From Acorus gramineus (lineage: Eukaryota > Streptophyta > Magnoliopsida > Acorales > Acoraceae), in the NCBI GenBank assembly GCA_030737835.1, contig CM060847.1:26136104-26200103 (forward strand): a DNA stretch of 64,000 bases. Direction: 5' to 3'. A program made the translations under genes and the position numbers. The notes beneath the pieces are model-generated. The model was not told the origin of the DNA, searched no databases, and saw only the letters and a program-made list of their open reading frames with translations. Below, piece after piece: positions 10,441 through 20,705 of the stretch; positions within the stretch are counted from its first letter, which is position 1, and each line of letters begins with the position of its first letter.

Positions 10441-12526
10441 CCTGTATAGCTGTTGCCATTTTGTGGCTTTTAATAATGTGATTGTGGGTTAATAATATCT
10501 GGTGGTTAATATGAATTGTGGGGCATGGGTTGTGCTGTTCACTGAGCGTGTGGCTCACCCCTCGCATAATATTTTCTCCAGTGTCATCTGAGTCGGATCT
10601 GGAGGAAGAGCTCCCCGAGGGACTTCATCAGTAGCGGAGTAGCGCAACGTCCCGCGAGTATCAGAGGCTATCAGCATCCCTTGTGATTGTATGTTTTATT
10701 CCGTGCTTGGGCACGTGTTTGTGTATTATTGGATGTCTTTGTATATATTGGCTCTCACAGGACAGTTGATTATGTATCGAATCTGTAATATGTTTTGGAT
10801 TACAGATTCAGTCTTTTAGCTTCCGCTTTTGGTGTATATATCATGTCAGCCCTGCTTTTGTTGTCTTTGTTGTCATTTTAGCTGTTGTGTGAGTATGCTA
10901 TTGAACTCCTGTTACTAATATCATATATACACTTGCCGCGTCCCGGGGTCGGCCGGCCCTGGGGCGTGACAATTGACCCAACCCAAATACTATGTAATTT
11001 TTTTTATTTATGATCCAACCCAATCTTTATAACTAAATACGAAATAATCATTTCAAAATTTTAAGCATTTGAAATATTTTTACAACTTTTTCGCTTCACG
11101 TAAAAGCATAATAATCCAAACCGTATTCCAAATGTTCCCTGATAAAACATTAAAAAATCAAAATAATGAAAAACTATTTATAATACAATAGACTCTATTA
11201 AAAAATAACAAATGAAGCCATTGTAGGCCCTTAAGAAGTCCATTGACCTCTCTTTGTTTGACTTAGGTCTGTTAATGGGACGACCTGACCCGACTGAGAT
11301 CCAAAATAGACCCGACCCGAAAGACTCGACAATCAAACGGGTCGGTTCTAGGTCCACCCTGACCTGACCCAGACCCAACCCGTTGATAGGCCTACTAACA
11401 AGGTGACTTAGGTGTGGTCGGGACAGCCTTTGTAACGCCCCCGAACCGACAACCTATTTTAGGCGAGGGAGACGGTGTGCTACTTTAACATAAACCTCGA
11501 ATCTTAGAAAAATCTAAGGAAGTTTAACCATTATTCATCCAAGCATAAATTAAATAATTAACTAAACTACACTGATAAATTAAAACTTAAAACATCACCA
11601 GGATCTAACAATAGCTCATCCTAAGTTTGGATGATTACACACATGATTTTTATTTAAAACTTCACAATCTATACGGTTTTGCTGATAGAGCTAAGGAAAG
11701 TCTACTACATGCCAAAAGAAATGTTTTATTCACCCTAATGAAAGCAAAGCTAAATGATGAAGGACGACGACCCAAACTCGATCTCACTATGCCTTCGAGA
11801 TCCACAAACACTCTACTCGATTCTCAAATCTGAAAGGGGAAAAGGAGAGGGGTGCTACAACACGCTCAGTGAATGGACCATCATTATCCCGTTAGTACAG
11901 TTTATTCAAAATAGTCATAATATGTCCACACAGGCATGTAATATATCAAGAGAGGAAATATACAAAAAGATCATCAAGACATGCAATAATATATATATAC
12001 GCAATCTTATCCAACATGATGCATGCAATACCACAAACACGCAGTCCGTATTAGCCCACACAGCTCGCGGGGCCTTCCACAGACATGGCCACGAAGACTT
12101 GGGTCCTACGTTCTTGGACCAGGACACATAGCCTACACCCACACGGACATTGTCACATAGACGGGTCACGCAGACAAGAATGCATGCAACGACAATCTAG
12201 TTATCTTCAAAATCACGACAATCTAGTTATCTTCGAAATCACAATAAAACCATATAAGATAAATATATCAACAAAAGCATGCTCGGATTTTTTTTATATT
12301 GAAACTAGCAATTATATCTCGCAAAATAAGACGATCCTAGTATGAAATACATAATATATTTCCTTTGAAAGATACATATGAGATCAAGTCCACTCACCTC
12401 GGTCCAATGACACGCAAGCCAATCCAATAAATTCTATAGTGATCTAACAAGTCCTGAAAAACACGACTTAAATTACAAAGTGCACAAACAATACGAGACT
12501 TGATGGTACCGAAATTTCCACAATAC

Positions 12527-12652
12527 GATGGCTCAGAGTTGGCCGTCCATAAGCAAATCGACGGCCCTATGGTGGGCCATTCATATAGAAAAAAACCAAC
12601 GGCCCTATTGTGTACCGTCCATATATAACTCGATGGCCCTATTGTGGGCCGT
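12527..12652. repeat. Four tandem GGCC hairpin units
   Basis: Four imperfect units of about 35-40 bp, each with the form GATGGCCCTATTGTGGGCCGTCCA, i.e. a GGCCC...GGGCC inverted repeat, separated by short AT-rich spacers with 'catatata'. A related word (GACGGCTC..GAAGCCGTCCAGAA) appears at about 16864-16890 on the far side of the solo LTR, consistent with both belonging to one old element. Confidence 0.6.
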
Positions 12653-12965
12653 CCAGAATCCTGCACCCGAAGATTTCCTTTTTTTAAAAAAAAACTTAAT
12701 ACATTCTCTCATTCATAAACATATATGAGTATGTTCGAAAAACATTTGCAAAATAGATTCTACCAAATAATTAATTAATCAAAAACCAAATCTTATTTGA
12801 TTGACACAATTCTACCAAATAAATCGATAAAAATATTATTACATAAAAGACCCTCGAAAAACAAATACAAAAGCATAGATCCAATTATATTATCAAAAAG
12901 CCAGATATAAGTCATGTAAAACAATGTAAAACAGCGAGGAAAATAGATCAAAGATCAATCATATA

Positions 12966-15900
12966 TGTCACGCCCCAGGGCGGCCAACCCCGGGACGCGG
13001 CAAAATGTATATATCAAATCAGAAGCCTACACAGGAGGTCAATAATATATATCATACACAGACAACTAGAATGACACACATGCAACAAAAGAACTGACAT
13101 GATATATATACACCAAATGCGGAAGCAAAAGACTGAATCTGTGAATAAACATTCTACAGACTCGATACTCAATCATACGTCCTGTGAGAGCCAATATACA
13201 CAAATACAACTGAATATATACAACACGTGCTCAGCACGGAAATACAATACATACAGCCAAGGAAAGGGATGCTGACAGCCTCTGGTACTCGCGGACGTAG
13301 CGCTGCTCCGCTACTGAAGAAATCCCTCGGAAAGCTCCAACTGCTGCTCCGGCTCTAGCTCAGGCTCAGTGACCACTGGGGAAAAACATGTGCGAGGGGT
13401 GAGCCACACGCTCAGTGAACAGCACAACCCACGCATCACAGACAATATTTACCAATATTCCATTATTTTATCCAACCATCAATACATAACAACATAAACC
13501 AGTGGTTCGTACTTCGCCGAACCACCACACCCTCACCCTCACCCATCCATGGGTGACATAGGATTTTGGGACTGATAATCATCTATTCACAAATCCAGTA
13601 GGTCGCTCATCGCCAACCCACTACACCCTCACCCTCACCCATCAATGGGTGACATAGGATTTTGGGACTGACTAGGCTGTTGGTCACCCTTAGTCCACCG
13701 ATAGTTTCTCCCTCCACTCCGTAGGCCGCCTGGTCTACTCCCACATTCAGCACAGTCCGAAACCCAATCAGGAGGTGCCTACTAATGGGAGCCCTCTGTC
13801 AGGAAGGCCCTGTCTAACGCTGAGGGTAGCCTCTACCGAATCCAACGCAGGGAACAGAACAGCCTATCCATACGCATATGATCCACTCGGATCCGCCAAC
13901 TACATATCATTACAACTCAAATGTCATGAATTCCTCTGAATTCAACCAGGTGCATCATCAAGATGCGGGAACATGTACAAAAATCAGTAAGGCTGGAATA
14001 TCATTGGGGGAAAGAAACTCGGAAGGGCGGCGTGAGTTCCCGTTATAGGATACCCCGACAACCAAACAAGGAACACGGAGTACCCTAACCCGGGTCTCAC
14101 CGCTGTCCTTGCAAGGCCCCTCCCCTATAATATCTACCAACTATACTAATAATTATACCAATCATACAATCATTACATATAATATTATTGGGACTAGAAC
14201 CTTGGGAGGGCAGCCCGAGGTCCCGATACAGGACATCCCGACAACCAAACAAGGAACACGGAGTACCCTAACACGGGTCTCAGCGTTGACCTCGCAAGGC
14301 TCCTCCCAAAAATATTATCCTAAGGCATGCGATCTAACAGATACCAGCATTTAATTTAATAATTAAACTAGTAGGACGCATGCATAGGCCGGGGTTTCCT
14401 AGCATGAAAACCAGGGGACATGCTGCATGGCTCATACGCATATCCTATGGGTGCAAGTCCCTAACATAAAAGCCTAGGGTAGCATGCATTCTACACATCA
14501 TTCACACAAGCATGGATTACATATTATTTGCAGGTAATATTTATCCATGTCGCCCCAGGAGAGGTCGGTATACGCCCAAGTGCGTATAACACCTCTCTAC
14601 TGGGTTGGATTGTCCCACTCATCAGTATCTGGGTCGTCGCGCGACCGCCCGTCGAGATCTGCAAGACAGATATTATTTGGTAAGTATTAATCCACAATTA
14701 TCATTAAATACATAAACCCACAATTAAACTCCCAACACTCGGGCAAACGTGCATACGACCCGCACGCACGCTAGCCCGAGCACTCCGACAACCCCCCCGC
14801 ACGGCCGGCCACCACCCGCACGGCCACCCGACCGCCCGGACGCGCCGCCGCGCCTCAGCCCGCGCACTCCGCGCACCGCCCGGGGCTCCGCGCGTCCACC
14901 GAGCCCAGCCGCGGCAGCCCGCACGCGCCCCGCACGCCGTGCGCTGGCCCGCGAGCACCCCGCACGCCCCCGCGCGCGGCGCCTCGCCCCCGCGCACACC
15001 ATCCCTGCCTTGCCGCGCCCCGCGCACGCCTCGCGCGCGCCTCCTCGCCCCGCGCGCACCCCGCGCGCACCTCCGCCACCTTGCCGCACCTCGCGCGCAC
15101 CTCGCACGCACCTCCGCCACCTCGCCGCACCTCGCGCGCACCTCGCACACACCTCCGCCACCTCGCCGCACCTCGCGCGCACCTCGCACGCACCTCCGAG
15201 CGCACGCCCGCGCGCGCACGCTCGCGCGCACGCACGCGCGCACGCCCAGCACCTCGGCCACCACCTCGCGCACGCCTCCGAGCGCACGCCCGCGCGCACG
15301 CTCGCGCGCACGCACGCGCGCACGCCCAGCCGGCCCCCTGCGCTCGCTGCCAGCACTGCCAGCCCGAGCTCGCGCGCCCAGCACGACCAGCAGCCCGCAC
15401 CAGACCCGCGCACGCCCGCGCGCACGCCGCGCGCACGCACGCTCGCGCGCGCACGCGCGCCTGCCCGCGCGCACCCGACCTGCACGCAGCCTGGGCTGCT
15501 GCTGCTGCTGCTGCTGTTTGGCCCGGACGACCTGCCACTGCCCGAGCGCCACCACCACCCCTCCCTTGACCACCGACCACCTTCCAACCACCTCCGACCA
15601 CCCTCCGACGACCCCCACTGCCGCCGACCACCCCCAAACACCAAACCCACCTCCCTAGCATACATCTATGCAAGAAAAAGAGGGAAATGAGGCTTACCGA
15701 GGGGAGGGGAAGACGTTCGGTAGCTCTTCGCGCGCCGAAACCTTCCTCAAAGGCTCTCCCACGCCCCGATCTATCACGGCCCTCAATTTGGCTCGAAACA
15801 GAGGAGAGAGAGAGGAGGTCGGGGAGGCTAGGATCGTCGGAATTCGGATTTGAAGACACCGGAGCGTAGATCGGGACCCGATCTACACTTCCCGTGCTTT

Positions 15901-16287
15901 AGGTTTTCGATTTTGAGGGGTGGAGGGGGCTCAAACGGAAGAAAAACGGAGGAGAGGAGAGAGAGGGATCAAGTCGGGAAGATGATGAATAGTGCTACTC
16001 GATTTTAAATTCCTTTTAAGTAGAGCGCGACTTAAAAACCCGGATACGCCCCGGAACTGGGAAATTTTTGCAAACGATGCCAGAATTCGATGAAACTTTC
16101 ATGAGAGGTCTAAAATGGCGCCAGGACACCAAATATGCAGTCAGATTTCTAATCGGAGTCCTCTAGCTCAGACGATAGCTAACAGTCTGAAATTATGCGG
16201 TTCCGACCAAAAACCCTAAAAAAAATTTTAAAACTGCCAGGACGCTCTAACGGTTACCAGCAGGCTAAAAGTGACACAAATATAACA
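12966..16287 (-). mobile_element. Solo LTR, chromovirus long-LTR family
   Basis: 3322 bp, begins TGTCACGCCCC and ends TATAACA on the plus strand, flanked on both sides by ATATA. GC-rich block at about 14790-15480. The segment equivalent to the mini-exon is present near 14620-14657, but its donor reads ATGAGT instead of GTGAGT, so splicing there should be lost in this copy. The GTGTAG palindrome is at 15864-15888 with one changed base. Confidence 0.92.
15040..15200 (-). repeat. Tandem repeats in LTR GC block
   Basis: About three copies of a roughly 51-bp unit built from CCTCGCGCGCACCTCGCACG and CACCTCCGCCACCT words. It is the reverse-strand equivalent of the array at 49665-49860. It inflates ORFs in all frames. 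Confidence 0.6.
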
Positions 16288-16850
16288 ATATAGGAGAAGA
16301 ACCGATCAAAAACCCTAGGTTTATCAAAATACATATAGATCTCATAAAACCCTAGTTTAAATCATAAGAAAAAAGAAACTCCATAAATCTGATGTTAAAC
16401 ACAAAGAATAGTTAAAACAATAATACATAATTAAAAACAATAAAATATAGGTTGGTAAAACATAGAACTAAAGAAACAATGAAAAACCCATGAAAACCTT
16501 AACTTTTCAAACCCAAGACTCAAAAACATTCATCATAAACCTTATTTCAATGAAAAACGCACCAACATTGAAAGGGAAAACATACTTACTAGCCCCTTTT
16601 CGGATCTCCTCACATAGCCACTAAAAGAAGAAATAGGAAGAAGAAAAGAGAGAGAGACTTTAGAGTTTTAGGGTTGGATGGGGAGAAAGAGAGAGAAAAG
16701 GTCACTTAAATAATCTCTCACATGGGGGACAAGAAATAAATCAAATCCCCAGCATATCAATAATGTAATAGCATATTTAGGGTTTCTAAATCTGAGTTTT
16801 TCAAAATTGAAATCCCTGCTAGGTTGACAGCACCCATTTGGGCTGTCACA

Positions 16851-17099
16851 ATCCTACAAAACCGACGGCTCACCTTGAAGCCGTCCAGAACCCAATGGCT
16901 CCCCCATGAGCAGTCCCCATTTCCTCTACCTGACACCCTGACACAATTTGGCCCATAACGTACCTGATACACGTCCGATTCAAGATCCGAAATACGCATT
17001 GGAAAGCTAACAAAATAAGGATTCTAACCATACTAAGAAATCAGAATTTGGAATACTAGGCACTCCACGGGATTCAGCACAAATATAGCCTAAAATTTG
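16851..17099. other. Unassigned spacer
   Basis: No ORF or terminal repeat. The first 40 bp share the GCCGTCCAGAA word with the hairpin units at 12527-12652, so part may belong to the same old LTR. Confidence 0.3.
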
Positions 17100-17520
17100 C
17101 AGTCATTTCAGCCTACACCTCAAGGGCGAATGTCAAATTATAGTTCGAGCAGGATATCGAATCCCGAGTAGATGAAGACAAGCAGAACCTCTGAAACGGT
17201 CAAACATCCATTAAGTCAATAACCGTCACGTTGTTGATCAGTAAGGCCCATTATCCGTTTAACTGGGGTAATTAAGGGCACGTTTAACTATATTAAAATA
17301 GGGCGGTTACCATAAAACTCACCCACTAATAGCCATTAAATTGGAAGACTGTTACAATGGCTACTTAGCTAGTAAAACTTATAAAAGGGAAGGAAATACA
17401 TCAAAAAGAGGTATGAGTTTTATCAATTAGCAAAGTCACCTAAAGAGTGAGATTATATTCTTGAATTCCCTTACTAACTTAAGCATTAGAGTTGCCTTCT
17501 TGACTAAACTATCATATTCG
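17100..17520 (+). repeat. LTR-like segment of a TAT-type gypsy element, left copy
   Basis: From about 17115 ('tacacctcaagggcgaatgt') to about 17500 it matches 41865-42215 nearly colinearly, with scattered substitutions and small gaps. Both copies contain an apparent promoter (TTATAAAAGGGAAGGAAATAC, here near 17388). After about 17500 the copies diverge, so this left LTR is truncated or recombined. Similarity also extends slightly upstream of the likely TG start, leaving the exact boundary uncertain. Confidence 0.6.
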
Positions 17521-17789
17521 TAATTCGGCAAATGCTGGTCTTTGCAAAGGATGGGGGCAACGTGCTTTAATTCATAAGGATCATTCAGCCCAAAAGGTGA
17601 AATGAAGTTATGTTCCTGCTCGATCCTCTTGTTTTAGCTAAGTCAGTTCTTCTACAATGACTAATATGAAAGATAAAAAAGTACAACAAGAAAGACAAGC
17701 AAATATGGTAAAATTCATCTTTTATTCATATCCAAAGTTTGATTACATGGGAAAAAAAAGAAGAAAAAAAAGAAAAGGGGGGTTCTATT
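17521..17789. other. Non-coding interior of the TAT-like remnant
   Basis: No recognisable gag or pol. An A/G-rich tract (about 17745-17780) precedes the tail of the antisense ORF. Confidence 0.35.
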
Positions 17790-19065
17790 CATTCTACTCT
17801 TTGGCTTTCTCCTCGACTCTCTCTGCAGCTTCTCGACACCTCTTCCCCTTCACTACTCGGTGAAGGTTTGGGAGTTCTTGGTCGCTCAACTCTCGAAAAC
17901 CACGAGAGCGGTCTAAGTAGCCCAAGCAGAACCAGACAAGAACTCCAAAAGGTTCTCTTCTTGTGCATCCATGCATACTTCGCGAAGAGCATGCATCTGA
18001 TGGTTCATCGATAGGAGGGTGGTGTTCACCGTCACCAGTAAATATTTAGATGGGCCCGCCGGAGCTAGCTTGACATTGAAGAGATGATTCCCAGGATAAG
18101 TGGACAAGTCCACGCCAGCAACTAGGCTCAAGACTCCATGTGATCCATTATTAAGAATTACTGAAGGTTCTAGGGGGCTTCTTCATCATCAAGACCAGCG
18201 GAAGGAAAGGGTGAGGCTGTTGTGGCACACGGAGATGGTGAGGAAGAAGAGGACAGATCCACCTGTCGTGCAGTGGAGTATGATAAAAATAACCTGATGA
18301 TAGAAGCCTCTGCGAGCGCTGACACTTCTAATGCACACCATAGGAGGTAAGGGTTGCGGAAACCAAACCCCAACCTCCGAACAGCTCAATTGTACCGCCA
18401 GGAGAGGATGCAAGTGGTGGAGCACGTCTCGGCGCATCGATCCTTAGCAACACCCACCGTAATCGGTCAGGGTATTCCATTACCCGAAAGATCTTCCATT
18501 TTGACCTCCAACTTCACCGGCCTCTTGCCGTCCAACTTCACCGGCCTCTTAGCGTGCACCTTCTGCCATCTATGATGGCCGATATGGCGAGATTTATACC
18601 AGCCATCTGGCATCCAAAGCCCCTCCACATGAACCATGCGGTCTTGCCAGTCAAAGACATCACCCGAAGACAAGCCCAGCACAAGTTTTGGCATTTTGGA
18701 CTGGCGGGAGATGTAAAAAGATGAGGTCCGGCCGGTGGAAGAAGGTTTGACTGATAAATCCAACGAATTTCACTCAAACCAAGCTTCACACCCATCTTCT
18801 CACCCAAGGCAACTATGCACATTAGGATACGGTAGACGTTGGGCACAATTTGAAGGGGGTGAAGTTGAAAGAAATCAAGAAACTTTGCCATTAAATGTGG
18901 CTAAGAGAGAGTCAAACCCCCATCAATGAAATAACTTGGTCGGAGGAACAAGTAGTTAGGAGAAGGTAAAGGAATGTGGTCACCTAGCAACTCCTCTACT
19001 GAGAAGTTAGAAGAAATACCAAGCTCCTTGTTAAGGGGAAGCAAAGTTGAAAAAGATTCAGCCAT
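17790..19065 (-). pseudogene. Degenerate antisense ORF with putative gypsy-type transposon (TR28, PF04195-like) domain
   Basis: Reading on the minus strand from an ATG at 19065 (MAESFSTLLPL), the product has the pattern of the plant 'putative gypsy type transposon' domain: an HIPLPSPNYLFLR segment, then FLDFFQLHPLQIVPNVYRIL and a later SSFYISRQSK...LVLGL stretch. An in-frame TAG separates the first two parts (18901-18903), and a frameshift near 18750 moves the third part to another frame. A further piece (18131-17913) looks like the helical C-terminal half. In TAT-lineage elements such ORFs lie antisense between pol and the 3' LTR. Here the flanking LTR-like segments are in plus orientation, which fits. 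Pol is absent, so the element is a deletion derivative. Confidence 0.55.
18508..18555. repeat. 24-bp tandem duplication in the antisense ORF
   Basis: TCCAACTTCACCGGCCTCTT-type unit present twice head to tail, giving a repeated KRPVKL peptide on the minus strand and keeping the frame. Confidence 0.8.
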
Positions 19066-19151
19066 GACCAGAAAAGTTGAAAAATCCAAGCTAAGAATTT
19101 TTTTAAAAGGATGGAGAAGATGCTTAATTTCAAGCCTCATCCACCTTCTAA

Positions 19152-20078
19152 GAGCAACTCCAACCGTGCTCCTTTTCTTTAAAAAGGAGCACGGTTGGGC
19201 TCCAACCATCCACCAAAATGCCCCTGCATTTTGGCGGACGGCAGTTGAACCTCCATATTTGGAGGCTCAAATAGTGAGCCTCCAAATATGGAGGTTTAGT
19301 TTATTTTTTATTTATTTTTTAAAAAAGGTGTGTAATTTGTTCTACACAATTTTAATTTTCATAAAATTAGTATAATTGGATTGATATCTTCGATACGATT
19401 CAAATGAGTCTAATATTGAATATGTTTAACATATGCATAAAAAAAAGAAAAAATCCAAATAACCCCCTATAAACTATTTAAAATCCATTTAACCCCCTGC
19501 CCTTTTCTAAAGTTCATATCTGTCAATGAAAATTTAGCTCATGGAGCTATTTGTATTTACATAGATGTTTTAAGGGGGTTATATGGCCTTTAGGAAAAGT
19601 TAGGAGGTTATATGAATTTCAAGCAATTTACAAAGGGTTATATGGATTTTTCCCTTAAAAAAATATTTACAATTTTTTTAATTTTTCATTAACATCAATA
19701 TTAATTTTATTCTTATTAATTATTATTTGCACTTATACACTAAAATATCATTTATTCTATATCCAAATACTGTTTTTTCGGATATAGATTTCAAGTTTGT
19801 GAATAACAGATAAGCTGATTATATTGTTTGGAACTAATAATATTAACTTAAACATATTTTTAATTTTTTAATATTTTTCAATTATGTATATTATATAAAA
19901 AAATAATAGAGATATTATAAATTGAAGTTTTATGAAAAATAATATATAAAATAGAATAGAGATGAAAATAGATATTGTGGTTGGAGTTGATAAATGAACA
20001 GTGAGACTCTAAACTCACTTTTTAATTTTTTTAATATTTTTTTAACTTCTATTCTAGAGATCTTCGTTGGAGATGCTC
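19152..20078. mobile_element. MITE-like element, TAA target duplication
   Basis: Inverted ends GAGCAACTCCAAC and GAGCATCTCCAAC (one mismatch in 13), each flanked outside by TAA. A 3-bp TAA/TTA duplication suggests the PIF/Harbinger (Tourist-like) group. Inside the left end are two strong hairpins: 15-bp arms at 19162-19196 and perfect 20-bp arms with a 5-nt loop at 19250-19294. The remaining interior is AT-rich with no ORF. It sits just upstream of the antisense ORF start. Confidence 0.65.
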
Positions 20079-20142
20079 TAAATCAATTCAAGGCGATGTC
20101 TCGGGCAGACATTACAAATAATGTCACTGCAAAATTCAGAAG

Positions 20143-20454
20143 TGCTATAAACTATATAGAATATGATATATAAGAGTATATAAACAAAGCACATAAGTAT
20201 ATAGAGAAGAGAAGTAGAGAGAGATTCTTATTCACTATTTGTTGGTTGGTTGAATACAAGAGAAAACCCCTCTATTTATAGGGTGCATAGAGGAATCCCA
20301 AAGATGGAGAGTTACAAGTCTATAAAGGTGAGGGGGAGATAGTGGGGCAATAATGGGAGTGTTATGGAATAGAAGAGTGGGGGAGGTTATGGAGTTGAAG
20401 AGTGGGGGAGGTTATGGGTTAGAGAAGTGGTGGTTATCCACCATATTCACAACA
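20143..20454 (-). repeat. Copia 3' LTR
   Basis: 312 bp. On the minus strand it starts TGTTGTGAATATGG and ends TTTATAGCA, with a CTATAAATAGA TATA box (plus coordinates about 20272-20282). A polypurine stretch (CCAAGGGAAAG on the minus strand) directly precedes it. The low-coordinate boundary is inferred. Confidence 0.7.
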
Positions 20455-20705
20455 CTTTCCCTTGGATGACCACCACGCTAAGATAATTGCCCCATTAAAA
20501 CCTTGCTTGGAAAGCCCAATGGGAAAAAATCAAAGGAAAGGAAAAAGAGTACAATGTAACTTAATCGTATAATGGTGTATGCATTTCACACTGCCTCATT
20601 AAAACCTTGCCAGGAAAACCCAATGGAACAAAACCTAGGCGAAAGAAAAAACGTACAGTTCGCAAAATGTCATAAAAAATTACTCCCCCTCATAAGTACA
20701 AGATT
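20455..20705 (-). other. Copia 3' untranslated region with direct repeats
   Basis: Two copies of a 'cattaaaaccttgc..ggaaa.cccaatgg' unit about 100 bp apart (from about 20492 and 20596). A second purine run (GAGGGGGAG on the minus strand) lies at 20686-20697. The duplication is internal to the element. Confidence 0.6.

Larger units (their letters stand above)
7642..10971 (+). mobile_element. Solo LTR, chromovirus long-LTR family (subfamily with promoter insert)
   Basis: Starts TGTTATATATG and ends GGGGCGTGACA, 3330 bp. ATTGAC lies directly against both ends, a 6-bp direct repeat where 5 bp is usual. Its promoter region carries an extra segment with GTCAAAGTGGGCCCATGGACTT (from about 7900) that is shared with the minus-strand LTRs ending at 28980 and 41290 but absent from the other copies, defining a subfamily. 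Donor-like site at 8394, GC block about 8580-9270, mini-exon-like segment 9394-9429, acceptor-like site before 10582. Confidence 0.92.
7507..11394. mobile_element. Short non-autonomous hAT-like element split by a solo LTR
   Basis: Inverted ends (C/T)AGGCCT(G/A)TCAACGGG at 7507 and 11394 enclose ACCCG-rich subterminal sequence. Removing the solo LTR at 7642-10971 leaves about 560 bp with no coding capacity. The ends resemble but differ from those of hAT-A. The 8-bp flanks (GGTATTTA and CTAACAAG) do not match, so the target-site duplication is lost or the outer boundary is off by a few bases. Confidence 0.6.
11431..16850 (-). mobile_element. LTR of a second gypsy-type family, split by a solo LTR
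   Basis: The left end TGTAACGCCCCCGAACC is the reverse complement of a GGGGGCGTTACA LTR end; the right end GGCTGTCACA corresponds to an LTR start TGTGACAGCC. This pair of ends is typical of other plant chromovirus LTRs. The solo LTR 12966-16287 interrupts it, leaving about 2.1 kb. The flanks GCCTT and ATCCT do not match, so either the boundaries are a few bases off or this is not a simple solo LTR. No protein remnant is seen. Confidence 0.5.
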
